Below are positions 46,675 to 57,038 of a DNA stretch of 64,000 nucleotides, piece after piece. The position numbers were made by a program, and so were the translations under genes. The notes under the pieces are model-generated. The model was not told the DNA's origin. It was given only the letters and a program-made list of their open reading frames with translations, and made no database searches. Within the stretch, counting starts at the first letter, position 1. Every line of letters starts with the position of its first letter. The DNA is from Favolaschia claudopus. Taxonomy: Eukaryota > Basidiomycota > Agaricomycetes > Agaricales > Mycenaceae. The stretch lies in NCBI GenBank assembly GCA_037176885.1, contig JAWWNJ010000185.1, forward strand, positions 310,001 through 374,000, in the 5' to 3' direction.

Positions 46675-46694
46675 GCCTCCGAAGCTTCGGAGGC
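46675..46694. repeat. Perfect 20-bp palindrome
   Basis: GCCTCCGAAGCTTCGGAGGC is its own reverse complement, centred on AAGCTT. It could form a hairpin or bind a dimeric factor. It lies about 500 bp upstream of the MFS start. Confidence 0.6.
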
Positions 46695-49082
46695 TTTCCA
46701 AGGTGCGAATCCTAACATTCCTCATATCATGATTTGAACGACAGACGCCGTCGGTTCGAGATGTCCACCGATGGAAGTAACTGAGCCGACTGGAACGCTG
46801 AAGATGTTTGTTCATTCGAAGTTCAAGTTTGAATGGGAACAATGATATGAAGTGCTTATTTTCGGTCAACCCTAAACACACATAGCTTGTCCAAACTAAA
46901 GGGCGAAACATGTCGAGACAACACCGAATTTAAACACAGCGCACCAGGCCGCCGATCGATAACTGTCAGAGGTCGATACCTTCTACGATTTCTGATTTTC
47001 AATGATAGATCGCACCTTGCGTGACGGTAATTATACACGCTGTTCGAGTTCTAGTAGCAGGCGGTATGGTCGCCGCGCCAGCCCAGAGTCCTCGGGTTTA
47101 TTTCAGGTAGAGATTATCACTGGCAAAAAATAGGATGGATACGTGCTGCTCGGGAGTGCCAGTACGCGTGTGGTACCCCGGTAGACAACTCCCCGTGGAT
47201 AGAGGAGCTCCGCGACATGAGAAGAGGACTAGGAGTATTAATGATATGATTAAAATTGACGGAAGACGTAAAAAACGGGGCACCCACCCGCATCCTAAAT
47301 CCACCAATCTTTCGTCGCTTTGGTTCGCGGTCGACGGCATACGGCTCATTCCATTCACGATTTGACATCGGTAGCGTGCACCAACAGCCATAGAGGGAAG
47401 GAACATAGCGTCTAGTTTGCAGCTGTTTGACGGCGCGAGAAGCGAGAAATCGTCGGGAAGGAATTGTGGCGGGTTCTAAGCTTGCTAGTTTGCGCATTGA
47501 GGGTGTCGCGATCCGGCGAGGTTGTATCCCAGCAGTGGACCTTCATGGCTTGAGGTCTTAACTTGAGAAGCTTGACGCCTTTGAAAACCCTGACTGACTT
47601 GACAAGATACATTGAGAGTGGGTGCTTCGAAATGGTCTTGAAGTGAGTGGGGTACCCAGGGACGTGAAGGAGATGTGAAACTGGCTTGAAGTGAAGTGAT
47701 ACAATGGGAACTTGCATTTGAAGAGCGGCCGTGCCTCAGACTACTACTGTTTGCCGGAGGGACGAGGGAGAGAGAGATGGGGGAAAGGAAGAGAAGAGCG
47801 ACGTGGCCGTGACAGGTCATCAGTCACATCGGAGTCTCAATTGACTTGGAGAGAAATTTTCGTGGATGGCCCGGTGCCATGTACTACTGACCAGCACTCA
47901 TACCGCGATATAGTTTTACCTGTGACCATCCTTACTCTCTGAGACCCCAATAACCGCAATATTGAGGAAATATTTGGAAGCTCGGCTATCGAGTGCTACC
48001 GGTCCGGAAGTGATCGGCTACATGCCGCCACATATAATCGGCTCCTGATGCACCCGAACTTTCCCGACCCTTGCCTAGAACCAAGTAGCGACGAACAAGC
48101 TCGGCGAATCGGAAGCACAATTCCTCAAGTACAGTATCGAATTGGCCCTCGGTTACGCTCGTCGCTGAAACAAGCATTCCACACTGACACGAGTGGCAGT
48201 GAGTGAGCACTGAGCAGTGAGTCGTGCCAGCAGACCAGGACTTTGCTAGATCTCCGAATGAAGAACTTGAAGAAGAGAAACCTTGGAATACAGTACCCGT
48301 CCAGAAGACAAAGGTACAATCTGTCCGACTGTGCGTCAGATGGCAGGTAGGACATACTTATTCCTTTCTCCGACGATGTCTCGGGCTCTCAGGCTCTGAG
48401 TCGGAAGCACACCCAAGATAATCACGATTCACGCCAATAGTGAGCTTCCTTTCTCCTTATTCGCAACTCGATACACTTGAAACATGGAAAACTAGGTCGC
48501 AGAGAAGACATTCAAGTTGTGCACCTGGAATCGGGCTAAACTTGGACCTTGGGATCCCTCTCGATATGCCAGAATACGAGAGACTTCCTCCGTTCGGATG
48601 TTTTGGTTGTAGTTGGCCCTGATTCGTCTGCGAGGCCGGCCAGAAGGGAGTGGATCGCTTCCTCGAATTTTCAAACAGCGCGCTGCAAGCTGAAGCCAGC
48701 CTGTGGTCGCCACAAGTGGGCTCACATAAGTAGCGTATTTGGATCAACTTGACGCAACTGATACTTCGAATGTCAATGCTCAGGCCCATTCGATATAATT
48801 AACAACAGGTACGATCTGCTCCACCCCTCAGTCGTTGGATGGTCTGAAGCTTCGTTTCCAGATGAGAAGACGAAACCGATTACCCCTGACACTGTGCAGA
48901 GTGCGCCCAGTGACCTGTAGATGAGAGTTGCGAACAATCAAGTTTGGATTGGGAGAAGCCGTTTGAACAAGGTCGGTTTAATTCCATCCAAATCACAAAT
49001 CACTAGCAATAAAATGATCTAGCCATGGCCCATGATTCGGAATTCAAAAAGCGACAATCTGTGAGTGCCGAAAACGATGCCA

Positions 49083-49090
49083 TATAAAAA
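49083..49090 (+). promoter_or_regulatory. TATA box of the secreted protein gene
   Basis: TATAAAAA, 51-58 bp before the start codon at 49141. Confidence 0.5.
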
Positions 49091-49140
49091 GCAGCCGATT
49101 CAGAGGAGCGGGTTAGTACCTCATTCTACTTCATTGCACG

Positions 49141-50001
49141 ATGTTTGGACTTCGTACAGGTTGACGTTTCTTTAGTTTCCGCCCTCGTATCGCTGAAATC
49201 GTGACTCGTAGTCCGAGTCTTTTCCGTTGTTCTTCATTGCCTCGCAACAGCGAACGCAATCCCCAACAACGATTCTCCAAGCCACGGTACGTTCTGATTC
49301 CTTCAGTACCAACGCTATTCTAACACTTATTTTTCTTTTTCTTATCATCTCTCACTCTAGACCTTGTTGCACGAGCATTCCCGCCTGCGCCCGATCTCAC
49401 AATCGCCTCGTGGATTTGGACCACGACCGCAGGCATCTCGGGCGTCCCTCCCGGCACTTCTACCTTCCGCCTGACCTTCAAACCCGACCCTACGCTCCCC
49501 CTCGCCAACATTTCCGTCGCGATTAGCGCCGACAACGCTTATAATTTTTATTTCAACGGCACTCTCTATGGAAGCGGCTACGATTGGCAGTCACCCAATA
49601 TCTGGACTATCAACAACGTTCCGTCCACCGCACCCTGGGTGTTCTCGATCGTCGGTAAGTGATGCCTTTCCCACTCGGCGAGCGGCGAGCGCTGTTTACT
49701 CGATACTCAACATCTGCGTATGGTAGCGACGAATTATGCTCTCGGTCTCGACGACTTTTCAGTCAATCCCGCCGGTATGATCGCCTCATTTGTCGCTAGC
49801 AGCGCGTCGCTGCAAAGGTCCTACACCTGGTTTACGGGACAGCCTGGGAATACGTGGAAGGCGACTGATTTGGTGTTGGAGAATTTTTATAGCCCGACTT
49901 TGGACGATTCTGCTTGGCCGCCTGCAGTTTTCGAGACTGTTCACGGTGGCGGACCGTGGGGATTCTTACCTCCTCCGAACGCCGCATGCAGAATTAATTA
50001 A
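49141..50001 (+). CDS. Small secreted beta-rich protein
   Basis: A six-codon first exon (MFGLRT) is spliced to VRVFSVVLHCLATANA, a signal peptide, then IPNNDSPSH. After a second intron comes DLVARAFPPAPDLTIASWIW, TSTFRLTFKPDP, LANISVAISADNAYNFYFNG and YDWQSPNIWTINNVP, and after a third intron TNYALGLDDFSVNPAGMIAS, ending PPPNAACRIN. The alternating hydrophobic strands with NxYxxYxNG and a Trp-rich core resemble galactose-binding-like jelly-roll domains of secreted fungal proteins of unknown role. Start choice depends on joining the tiny first exon; a leaky alternative is a start inside the second exon. TATA box and short introns support a real, expressed gene. Confidence 0.72.
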
Positions 50002-50257
50002 TGTGTGGTACCGTGCCTCGAGTCGAGGATGTCAGTGTGAATTTGTACTTGCTCGATGTATAAATGATCGAAAGTAAAAGAGTTTTGGGGGTTTGAGTTT
50101 ACCGATTCCGAGATGAGCGATGTTGTTATCAGAAACATCAATTAAACATCAAAGAGTCATGTCTGTAGCGAGAAATACGGAGCACTCGGAGCAGACGAGC
50201 CGTGCGCCACACTGCTAGAAGGTATTCGGAATTCCTCAAGAATTCCTAGTAAGATAC

Positions 50258-50273
50258 TTTCAACCGTGGGAAT
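50258..50273 (+). promoter_or_regulatory. TTTCAACCGTGGGAAT motif
   Basis: Identical 16-mer to 41552-41567 and 50445-50460. Confidence 0.4.
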
Positions 50274-50444
50274 AAATTGGCATGGCGGGGATATCCCGAA
50301 CTCGATAACGTGAATCCGAATCACTCAGGCATTCAAATATTCAAATCACAGCTAGCCCACAGCTGGAAGAGTCAACCCTCACAAACAGATATCGTCGGAT
50401 CCGGATTCTGATAATTCTGTTCCGTCCGAAGGATCCCGCCTGTT

Positions 50445-50460
50445 TTTCAACCGTGGGAAT
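50445..50460 (+). promoter_or_regulatory. TTTCAACCGTGGGAAT motif
   Basis: Identical 16-mer to 41552-41567 and 50258-50273. Confidence 0.4.
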
Positions 50461-50907
50461 TATCCAGACATCGTGTATCTGAAGACTATTGGTTCTGCGA
50501 CGAGAAACTTCATAACATCATTTATTGTGATACGCTGACTCGAGAACCAGCGGGAAGCTTGGTTAACTGTCAATGATTACCAGTGTTCACAGTTGCAACC
50601 AAAATACAAAACACCGTCACTTCCAAGATACGACTACCGCGCGGATCGACCGGCAGCGGCAACAGGACGAGCTTTGACGGGAAGGGAAAGGCAAACATGG
50701 CTACTTGCCACATACTGTTACAGTTGTTTGTTAATCTTCAACACAGGTCGAAGTGGGTCGAGTTGAAAAGTGGTTCCAGATGCTAAAAATACAAGTAATT
50801 CATTTATAACCTATTTCCATTGCTCTCGCCGAAACCGGGGAGTTCTTCGTCAACGCCAACCTGAAGCCAGAGCGTTGAAATTTCCCACCGTCCCATACCG
50901 GTGTTTC

Positions 50908-51964
50908 TTACGGAGCAGGTGGCATTAAACCCCTGCTGGAACTCCAAAACCATCCAGTTTCCGGATTCCGCCACCACCCCGGCGAGCTAGGGTGGGTTTC
51001 CGTGAACCCGGGAGGGACCACCACGGGGTGTGGAGATACGGCGGTGAAGCTCGAGCCTCCTGGTAATTGAGTATTATATGTGGTATGCTGAGGGTATGCA
51101 GTTGGGGCTTGGTATAATGCTGGATTGGTGTGCTGCACTGAATGCAAGCCAGTGGAATATAAGGTATGGCGCGTTTCTGTCGAGGAATTTCGTTGCATCG
51201 ATGTGTGACGTGCGAGTCTCTGACTTCCTGAGGAAGAGGACGAGGAGTGACGACCTCCAGAGCTTGTGCTTGGCAGGCCGGACTGCACTGGAAAATAGAA
51301 ACCATCAGCTCTCGGGTTCCTGCAAGACAGAGCAATCAGATACGAACTACTCATCTGTCGCCAAGCTAGATAGTTTTGGCGATGCACCCAGTAACTCTGC
51401 AGATTGGCAGCAGCAATGTCGCCACCTGTGTATTGGGTATGTTTGTGCGCTGACGTTGTTTTGGTAATTGTTGAGTGGCTATTCGGAGGATTTTTAGAAG
51501 TAACTCACGATGCATAACCTTGTGGTTTTGCAGTGTCATGGGAACCGTAGGAGGGGTGCCGACCCAGATCCATGCATCGCTGCCGTTCAGAAGAAAGCAG
51601 TTAGTTCGTGGAGCGTGAATTTTACTCGTTCTACTTGCCTAATTCGCCATGTAATGGGAGGTGAACTATCGATCCGCACCCACCGCTGGGTGTCTGTTGG
51701 CTAAATGCAACATGAGAAAGAATTCACTGAAGCCAGAAGAAAAACAATAAAACAAACCGTCGTCGCACAGATCCGAGCGACCTGAATTTGTCTAGTAGTA
51801 TGGTTTACAGCGACGACCAAGCAAGGCTTCAATTCTCTTGCCTTCTTGCGGTCGTGAAGCTCCTCCTGAGTCAAAGTCGAGATGTCCATCTCGTGGCAGT
51901 TGGGGTCACACCACAAGATGAGGCCAGCGTAGAACTGGTTGTAGTTGTCGAAGGGTTGAAACAT
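50908..51964 (-). CDS. Conserved Agaricomycete protein of unknown function with Ser/Pro-rich tail
   Basis: Exons on the minus strand read FQPFDNYNQFYAGLILWCDP, HEMDISTLTQEELHDRKKAR and ELKPCLVVAVNHTTRQIQVA; then DTQRWVRIDSSPPITWRI; then DAWIWVGTPPTVPMTLQNHK; then AAANLQSYWVHRQNYLAWRQ; then a Ser-, Thr-, Pro-rich tail ending GLMPPAP. The blocks PCLVV.VNH, AW(I/V)W(V/I)G and YW.HRQNY recur in a family I recall as common in Agaricomycetes and functionally uncharacterised. Three or four short introns are needed; their exact borders are approximate. No membrane segment or signal peptide. Confidence 0.65.
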
Positions 51965-53306
51965 GGGGGGAGATGGATTGACTCATGCGAGGTTCCGAGG
52001 CTTGGCTTAAGTACTGCTGTGGAGAGATACACAACACAAGTGGAAGCAGGGAGATCTATGGATGAATCAGAACGAGTCATTGTAAGAGGACAGAGCCTCC
52101 AAGCTGATACCGCTCATGCTTGTCGGACCGAACCGGCATTAATACCAGCAAGGTGCCGCGGAGCCGCGACCCTACTAAGTGCGCCCAAAGATAAATGTTG
52201 CGCGGCGCAGTTGCACAGAAACGACGTGGCGGAGCCGATATCCCAGCAGAGCAAGTGTCTCTTCTGCTTGTTGGGAAGTAAGTAAATTGGAGGACGAGTC
52301 AGAGTTTCGTCGGATCAGTTGAAGCCGGGAAATCTTGATGATGGTCTCACGAATAGACGATATTGCATTGAATGGATGACAGATCCGAGTCACGGAAGCA
52401 AAATTGTCCATACAGCTTTGGCCGTTCAAGAAGGACGGCAGAAAGAATGTACAGGGCCGGAGCGTCCTTGAATTTGTAGCGTTTCACAGCTGTGGCACTG
52501 AATTGAGTCAGGCAAGATTTCATGTTGCCGTTCCACGTCGTCGCAGGAACATTCGGGCTACTATCTACGTGGGTTATTCGCAGATACTCGGTGCGGGGTA
52601 GTCACCATATTTGGGCTGAAGACTCACGACTCATTCCGGGGGAGATCATTACATATAGCTGCGAGAACTGAGAGTTGAATAAGCCGAATGAATATACTAT
52701 GGACTGAACTGATCTTGCATCTCAGTACGTGTCGCTTGCGTGGCGACAATCGCAGTCACCGCAGTTGAATGAAGAGCAAAGATTTCGGCGCGGGAGCCAC
52801 CGTCGGTGCAAGACTCTCTTGGGGCAAAGAGTTTGTGACTTGACTGATTTGTTGATGAACCGTATGAGTCGTCGGCGGGAAACGAGCGTCGAGAGGTGCT
52901 ACGTGGGTCGTTATGGTTGAAGATAAGGGAAGTTGTCACATCGTGACCGTGACTCGTAGTATTCAGTTCCGAATTCACCCGAGCTTTCGGCCGTTGTCTC
53001 CGACCCAGAAACGACAGGGTGAGTTGAGGTTCAAATTTATTCGAGCCGTATGATTTTCTAGCCAGCAGACGAATGAATTCAAATATTCTCCTCCAGAACA
53101 TGCTCTAGTTCAGGGCAGTTGAGGTCTGGGCGATCCACATTCCCACGGTTCAATTTAAAGGGCTTCTTATTGACATGCCGTCCATATAAGTGACGAAGGG
53201 TGACGACGAAGTCAAAGGCCGACAAGCAGATTCAATTTGGCGGCGAGAGTCGAATTCTGAGCATGAGTCAACGCACTCTTCAAGCTGCCACTCTTCATTC
53301 AGGTTT
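51965..53306. other. Intergenic, no supportable gene
   Basis: 1.3 kb. Frames at 51788-52285 (antisense to a real gene) and 52697-53101 have no family features. A minus-strand copy of AACCGTGGGAAT lies at 53139-53150. Confidence 0.45.
53139..53150 (-). promoter_or_regulatory. AACCGTGGGAAT motif, minus strand
   Basis: Reads TTGAACCGTGGGAATG on the minus strand; the only reversed copy. Confidence 0.38.
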
Positions 53307-54703
53307 GTTCAATTTCATCAGCAAAAGGGCAAGTGCTTTTTTGAGAGCTTCTCTTGGCTTCGGGGATCTTTTGTAGGTTTTTCTCCCTTTTTGTCTTTTT
53401 GAGATTTCGGCTTTTGTGGCTTTTTGAGAGTTTTTAGCTTAAATCAACTTTTGTAGGTTTCAGCTTACCTGCTTTTTTCGCCTTTTGTACCTTCACCTTA
53501 CCTGCTTTTTTCAATTATATTTCCGGCAGTGAAATACATCTTCGCATTCTGAATGATGAGATTCAGAAGTGGGAATACTTTCCCGGATGCCGGGCGCGGA
53601 GACTCGGAGGCAACACTGAGGCACAGCGCATTGTGTACGTGATGTTTTGTTTTTCAGAAAAGGTACTGGGAGAATTCCATCTTGATGTGATGGGGGGACT
53701 ATGTACCGGCCGACTGGTGCAAGAGAAGGTAGCAGTTCAACGAATGAGATGATAGCCTTGCTGAGACGACCGTCACGGTGTGTTCCGAATCTTGAAATTC
53801 CGCAAAGTCGTTCAAACTCCGACGATCAATGGCGTGATTGATCATTGATCAATACCAACGTTGCCACGTCACATGACTCACATCGCCTCCTTGCTCTTTC
53901 CCCCCATCTTCTCCCTCACCGCCATACACATCCCTTCCCTCCACGACCCGAAGGCTCAACGTGCCGCCCCAGCTTCACTCCGCTATCAACATGACACCCT
54001 ACTGGCCTCGTTTCCGCACCTCAAGCTCCGGCACTGCAAAGCTATCCTCCAGACAATGTCTTCGACCGTCAAGTCTCTCCTCAAACACTTGCAACGCTCT
54101 CAAGCACTATCCCTCCAAATTCACTCGGCCTCGGCACTCATCAAGCTCCTCAAATTCATCAATCTTCCCCAAGTTCTTGCTCTAGGCTCCCTTCCTCAAG
54201 TGGCTGCATCCCCGCAATCGTCAAATAGTCGGTTTCACACATTCAATACCTCAAGCAGTACCTCAATACACCTTCAAAAGACACTTTCAAGCTCTCACTG
54301 TCTGAATTGCGTGGCGTATTGAGGATTATTGAGGGCTAGCAGGTATGTATGTCCTTCTCTTCCCGCCTCTGCCTGCTGTCTCCTGTCGCACGGCCTCACC
54401 ATTTCCTGTCACTCCTTCGACATTGATCTATGTATCATCCCTGTAGTACCATAGCACTGTCACAATATACAGTTTTCGATCCTTTCATGTTGTTTCCGAT
54501 GCACTTTTTTAGTCTTTTTTGAGGCTTATCGAGAGCTTATTTCGGTTACTTATTGTTGCTTCTAACGGCTTTTTTAGCTTAAAAAAGAGAACGGACTTGG
54601 AGTAAAAAAGCTACGTGAGCTTTTTCAGCTTTTCTAGCTTTTCCTGCCTTTTCAGCTTAAAAAAAGCCAAAAAGCCGCACTTGCACTTTTGCTGATGTTG
54701 AAC
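53307..54703. mobile_element. Non-autonomous DNA transposon-like element with inverted ends
   Basis: GTTCAATTTCATCAGCAAAA (53307-53326) continuing to about 53340 is matched in reverse complement at about 54669-54703 (CTTTTGCTGATG, TTGAAC) with small gaps. Subterminal regions at both ends are rich in short repeated words such as CTTTTTGAGAG, AGCTTAAA and AGCTTTTT, as in hAT-like elements with subterminal transposase-binding repeats. The 1.4-kb span has one 153-codon frame (53861-54322) with no transposase feature. No target duplication could be identified. Class is inferred only from structure. Confidence 0.6.
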
Positions 54704-55176
54704 ATTCGAGCATCGAGTATTCGACGGATTGGAATGCCCACAATTGAGAAATACTCGCGCTCAGTGGCATCCAACCTAGACTGTGCACCTGTCAGTCGCA
54801 GACGGCAGAGATCGTCCAGGCAAGAAGCCGCCCAGGGACAGAATCACGTTCAATGTTCCAGCCCATCGGTCATTCGGTCCGAAATCGCCAAATTCCACCA
54901 ATTTTAAGTACCGGTTACTCGTTTTCGAAACGGCAGTCAACCGTCCACTCTCACTATTGCAGGGAAAGCGTAGCGGAATCCCGTTTGAAGCGAAGCCGGA
55001 TGATACCGGACGGCTTTTGCCTGGAGCTGGGCCGACGGAGCGCGATCGAAATTTGACTTGACAGGGTGCTTCCGGATCTTTTATGAGCCTGGACGGGATC
55101 GTATTAAAGGCGGGGTTGCGAGCACACGACAAGCTCCTCCGCCCCCTCCAGGCTCAGTCTGAGAATACTCATACCA
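54704..55176. other. Intergenic, no gene seen
   Basis: 473 bp. A 118-codon minus frame (54776-55132) has no family feature and is not called. Confidence 0.4.
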
Positions 55177-55515
55177 ATGTCTGCCGTCCGCCCCATAACA
55201 CAATCCCTCTTCAGCAGTACCAGTACTGCCGCACGGGCGATCCCCCCTATCCCATTAACTCTCCGACCATCTACACCAATAACCGCACTCCCAACCGCAC
55301 TCGTATTCGAAGGGCCGTCCGGTCGGCCGCCTGTTGTGCGCCGTGGAGGATCAATCCTACCACCGCCATTGCGTTCTTCACCAAATGTAGAGATTTTCGA
55401 TGGTCGAACGAGTACGCGAGAATGGATGCCGAGGAAGCGGTCTGGTGCAGAAAGCAGAAGTAAGCCAATAGAAATCAAATTCGAAGCTGCGTCTCATTTG
55501 ATAATTCAAGAGTAA
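55177..55515 (+). CDS. Hypothetical protein, possible mitochondrial presequence
   Basis: A single 112-codon exon. The N-terminus (MSAVRPITQSLFSSTSTAAR) is rich in Ser, Ala and Arg without acids, as in mitochondrial targeting sequences, followed by a Pro-rich part, GPSGRPPVVRRGGSILPPPL, then NVEIFDGRTSTREWMPRKRS and a tail IEIKFEAASHLIIQE. The ordered C-terminal part looks like genuine protein. I do not recognise a family; a mitochondrial small protein is a guess. An antisense 124-codon frame overlaps it and is treated as its shadow. Confidence 0.45.
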   Translation: MSAVRPITQSLFSSTSTAARAIPPIPLTLRPSTPITALPTALVFEGPSGRPPVVRRGGSILPPPLRSSPNVEIFDGRTSTREWMPRKRSGAESRSKPIEIKFEAASHLIIQE

Positions 55516-55959
55516 TTCCGCTGTGCGAAGATGACGAGTTGGATCGAGGCTGTTTCGATCCGACACGTCGTAACTGGTCATTTTTTTGGGTTTTCGAAGG
55601 GATGAGGTCTAATGGAAGAAACCGTAGAAGTAGAAGCTGTAAACATTGTTGTATATCAAGGTCTCTCGAGAGCATTGTAAACCAAGACTGACCGTCGAAA
55701 ATTGCCGGAGTTGCATTTTCATCGTGTGAAGCGGGTATTTGAGTCAGGTCCATGGTGGAAGTGCTTGGGCAACGTGAGGCGCATGCTTTCTACACGTGTT
55801 GAGAAACTTCAACAACGGCAACAAAGCATTCACGTACATCGGGCGTCAGGCATCCTCGGCTTCGAAAATTCCAAAATTAAATTATCATCCATTCAGAAAA
55901 CTACACACAAGTCATCAACAACGAAGACGAAGACGAAACGAATCCAAGCCAGTGTTCAA
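55516..55959. other. Convergent intergenic, no gene seen
   Basis: 444 bp between two 3' ends; no coding frame of note. Confidence 0.4.
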
Positions 55960-57038
55960 TCACGGGAAAAACACCTCATCCACAATCCTCGCCGCCCGCA
56001 TCGCCTGATAATCCACCCTCGACTGCAGCGTCGGGCTCATCGGCCGCCACCCAAACACAGGGCTCACCGCACGCGATCTAAGACTCGCCTCCTTGAACGC
56101 CTCCCTCGCCCTCGCTATTCGGACAGTATTCTTCAACCCGATCTTCTCCGCCTCCCATTCCTCCAAGCAATTCGGGCGTTGGCACAGCTCCGTGTACGCG
56201 GGCGCGAGCCATTGCGGGATTTTATACTTCATCGCGAGGACGAGCTTGTCTACCGGGTCGAGGGGCGTGGAGTTTTCTTCGATCGCTTGGATTGCGTGTG
56301 CGCGGAGGAGGTCGAAGGTGAGGCGGGAGGAGATGGATAGGAGGGTGATCCATTGCCCGAGGGAGAAGTTCGACTGGCCGTACATCCTGGAAGAGAAAAT
56401 TGAGGTGAATGATTCGTAAGTTAGAAAAGAAATAGACTCACCCTGTGTAGAAGAAGTCCAGGAGACACTCGAATTCACGTATTCCGACATCATCAAGAGG
56501 AATGGCTTCGGTTTCTTGACATCCAAATTCCCCAAAAGGACCCGCGAAGAGCTCTTGGAAATAAACCGAGTCCCTTGCCAAGAAGTGGCGGTGAACTCGA
56601 AATATCTGGTTCTCAACCTAAAGAACGCTTAATTAGAAACGCCGGTGAGTAAGAATGCCGATCGACGCTTACTTTGAAGTAGGATATCCGGTCGTCGAAG
56701 TAGTAGCGGGAATTAACGGCGCAAGCGACGGCGTTAGTATCGGGAAATTCTGGTATAGGCTCGTCGACGAGCTCGGCTGATGAATGGGGCGACGGAGGAG
56801 GGGATTCCAGGCCGCCAAGTAGAAGCAGGCTTCCCTGAGCAGGGGACCACGACGGGCTCACTTCTGTGGACCCGGGGAGGCTGCCTCGAGGGATGTTGAT
56901 GGGGGACACGCCGGGGCGGGGCGACCAATTCGCACCAGGGGTTGCCGGGACAGAATGGGCACTGGGTAAACTGGCAGGAGATAATGGGGACGAAGCGCGG
57001 CTGGACAGTCTCGAGGAGGCTGGAGAGGAGAGAGCCAT
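55960..57038 (-). CDS. BTB/POZ domain protein 1
   Basis: A long Ser/Pro-rich N-terminus (about 100 residues) leads to the BTB fold: RYYFDDRISYFK, intron, VENQIFRVHRHFLARDSVYF, QELFAGPFGE, EAIPLDDVGIREFECLLDFF, YTG, then after an intron FSLGQWITLLSISSRLTFDL, LRAHAIQAIE and the fungal BACK-like helix region KLVLAMKYKIPQWLAPAYTE, ending ARIVDEVFFP. This is the Agaricomycete BTB-domain architecture in which FxVHRHFL marks the dimer interface. Probably a protein-protein interaction or transcription-linked regulator; function unknown. It is related to the gene at 60096 along its full length after the N-terminus. Confidence 0.9.

Larger units (their letters stand above)
46174..49140. other. 3-kb region with no supportable gene
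   Basis: Several frames of 100-126 codons on the minus strand (47098-47820, 48457-48789) lack any domain, signal peptide or splice pattern and overlap each other, so none is called. The 3' end is the promoter of the secreted protein gene at 49141. Confidence 0.5.
50002..50907. other. Intergenic with two copies of the 16-bp motif
   Basis: 906 bp between two 3' ends. TTTCAACCGTGGGAAT occurs at 50258-50273 and 50445-50460 in the same orientation, 187 bp apart. No gene is supported. Confidence 0.45.

Noticed and set aside
50500..50520. A third MKF-type start on the minus strand near the 50-kb motifs, checked as another secreted peptide
   Set aside because: The following residues (LVAEPIVFRYTMSG) are not a signal peptide and no NLDVP or C-x17-C pattern follows.
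53861..54322. 153-codon frame inside the 53.3-54.7 kb element as a transposase
   Set aside because: No DDE, zinc finger or dimerisation motif; Ser/Leu-rich low-complexity.
55104..55478. 124-codon minus frame opposite the hypothetical gene at 55177
   Set aside because: The plus frame has the more natural protein text; this is its antisense.
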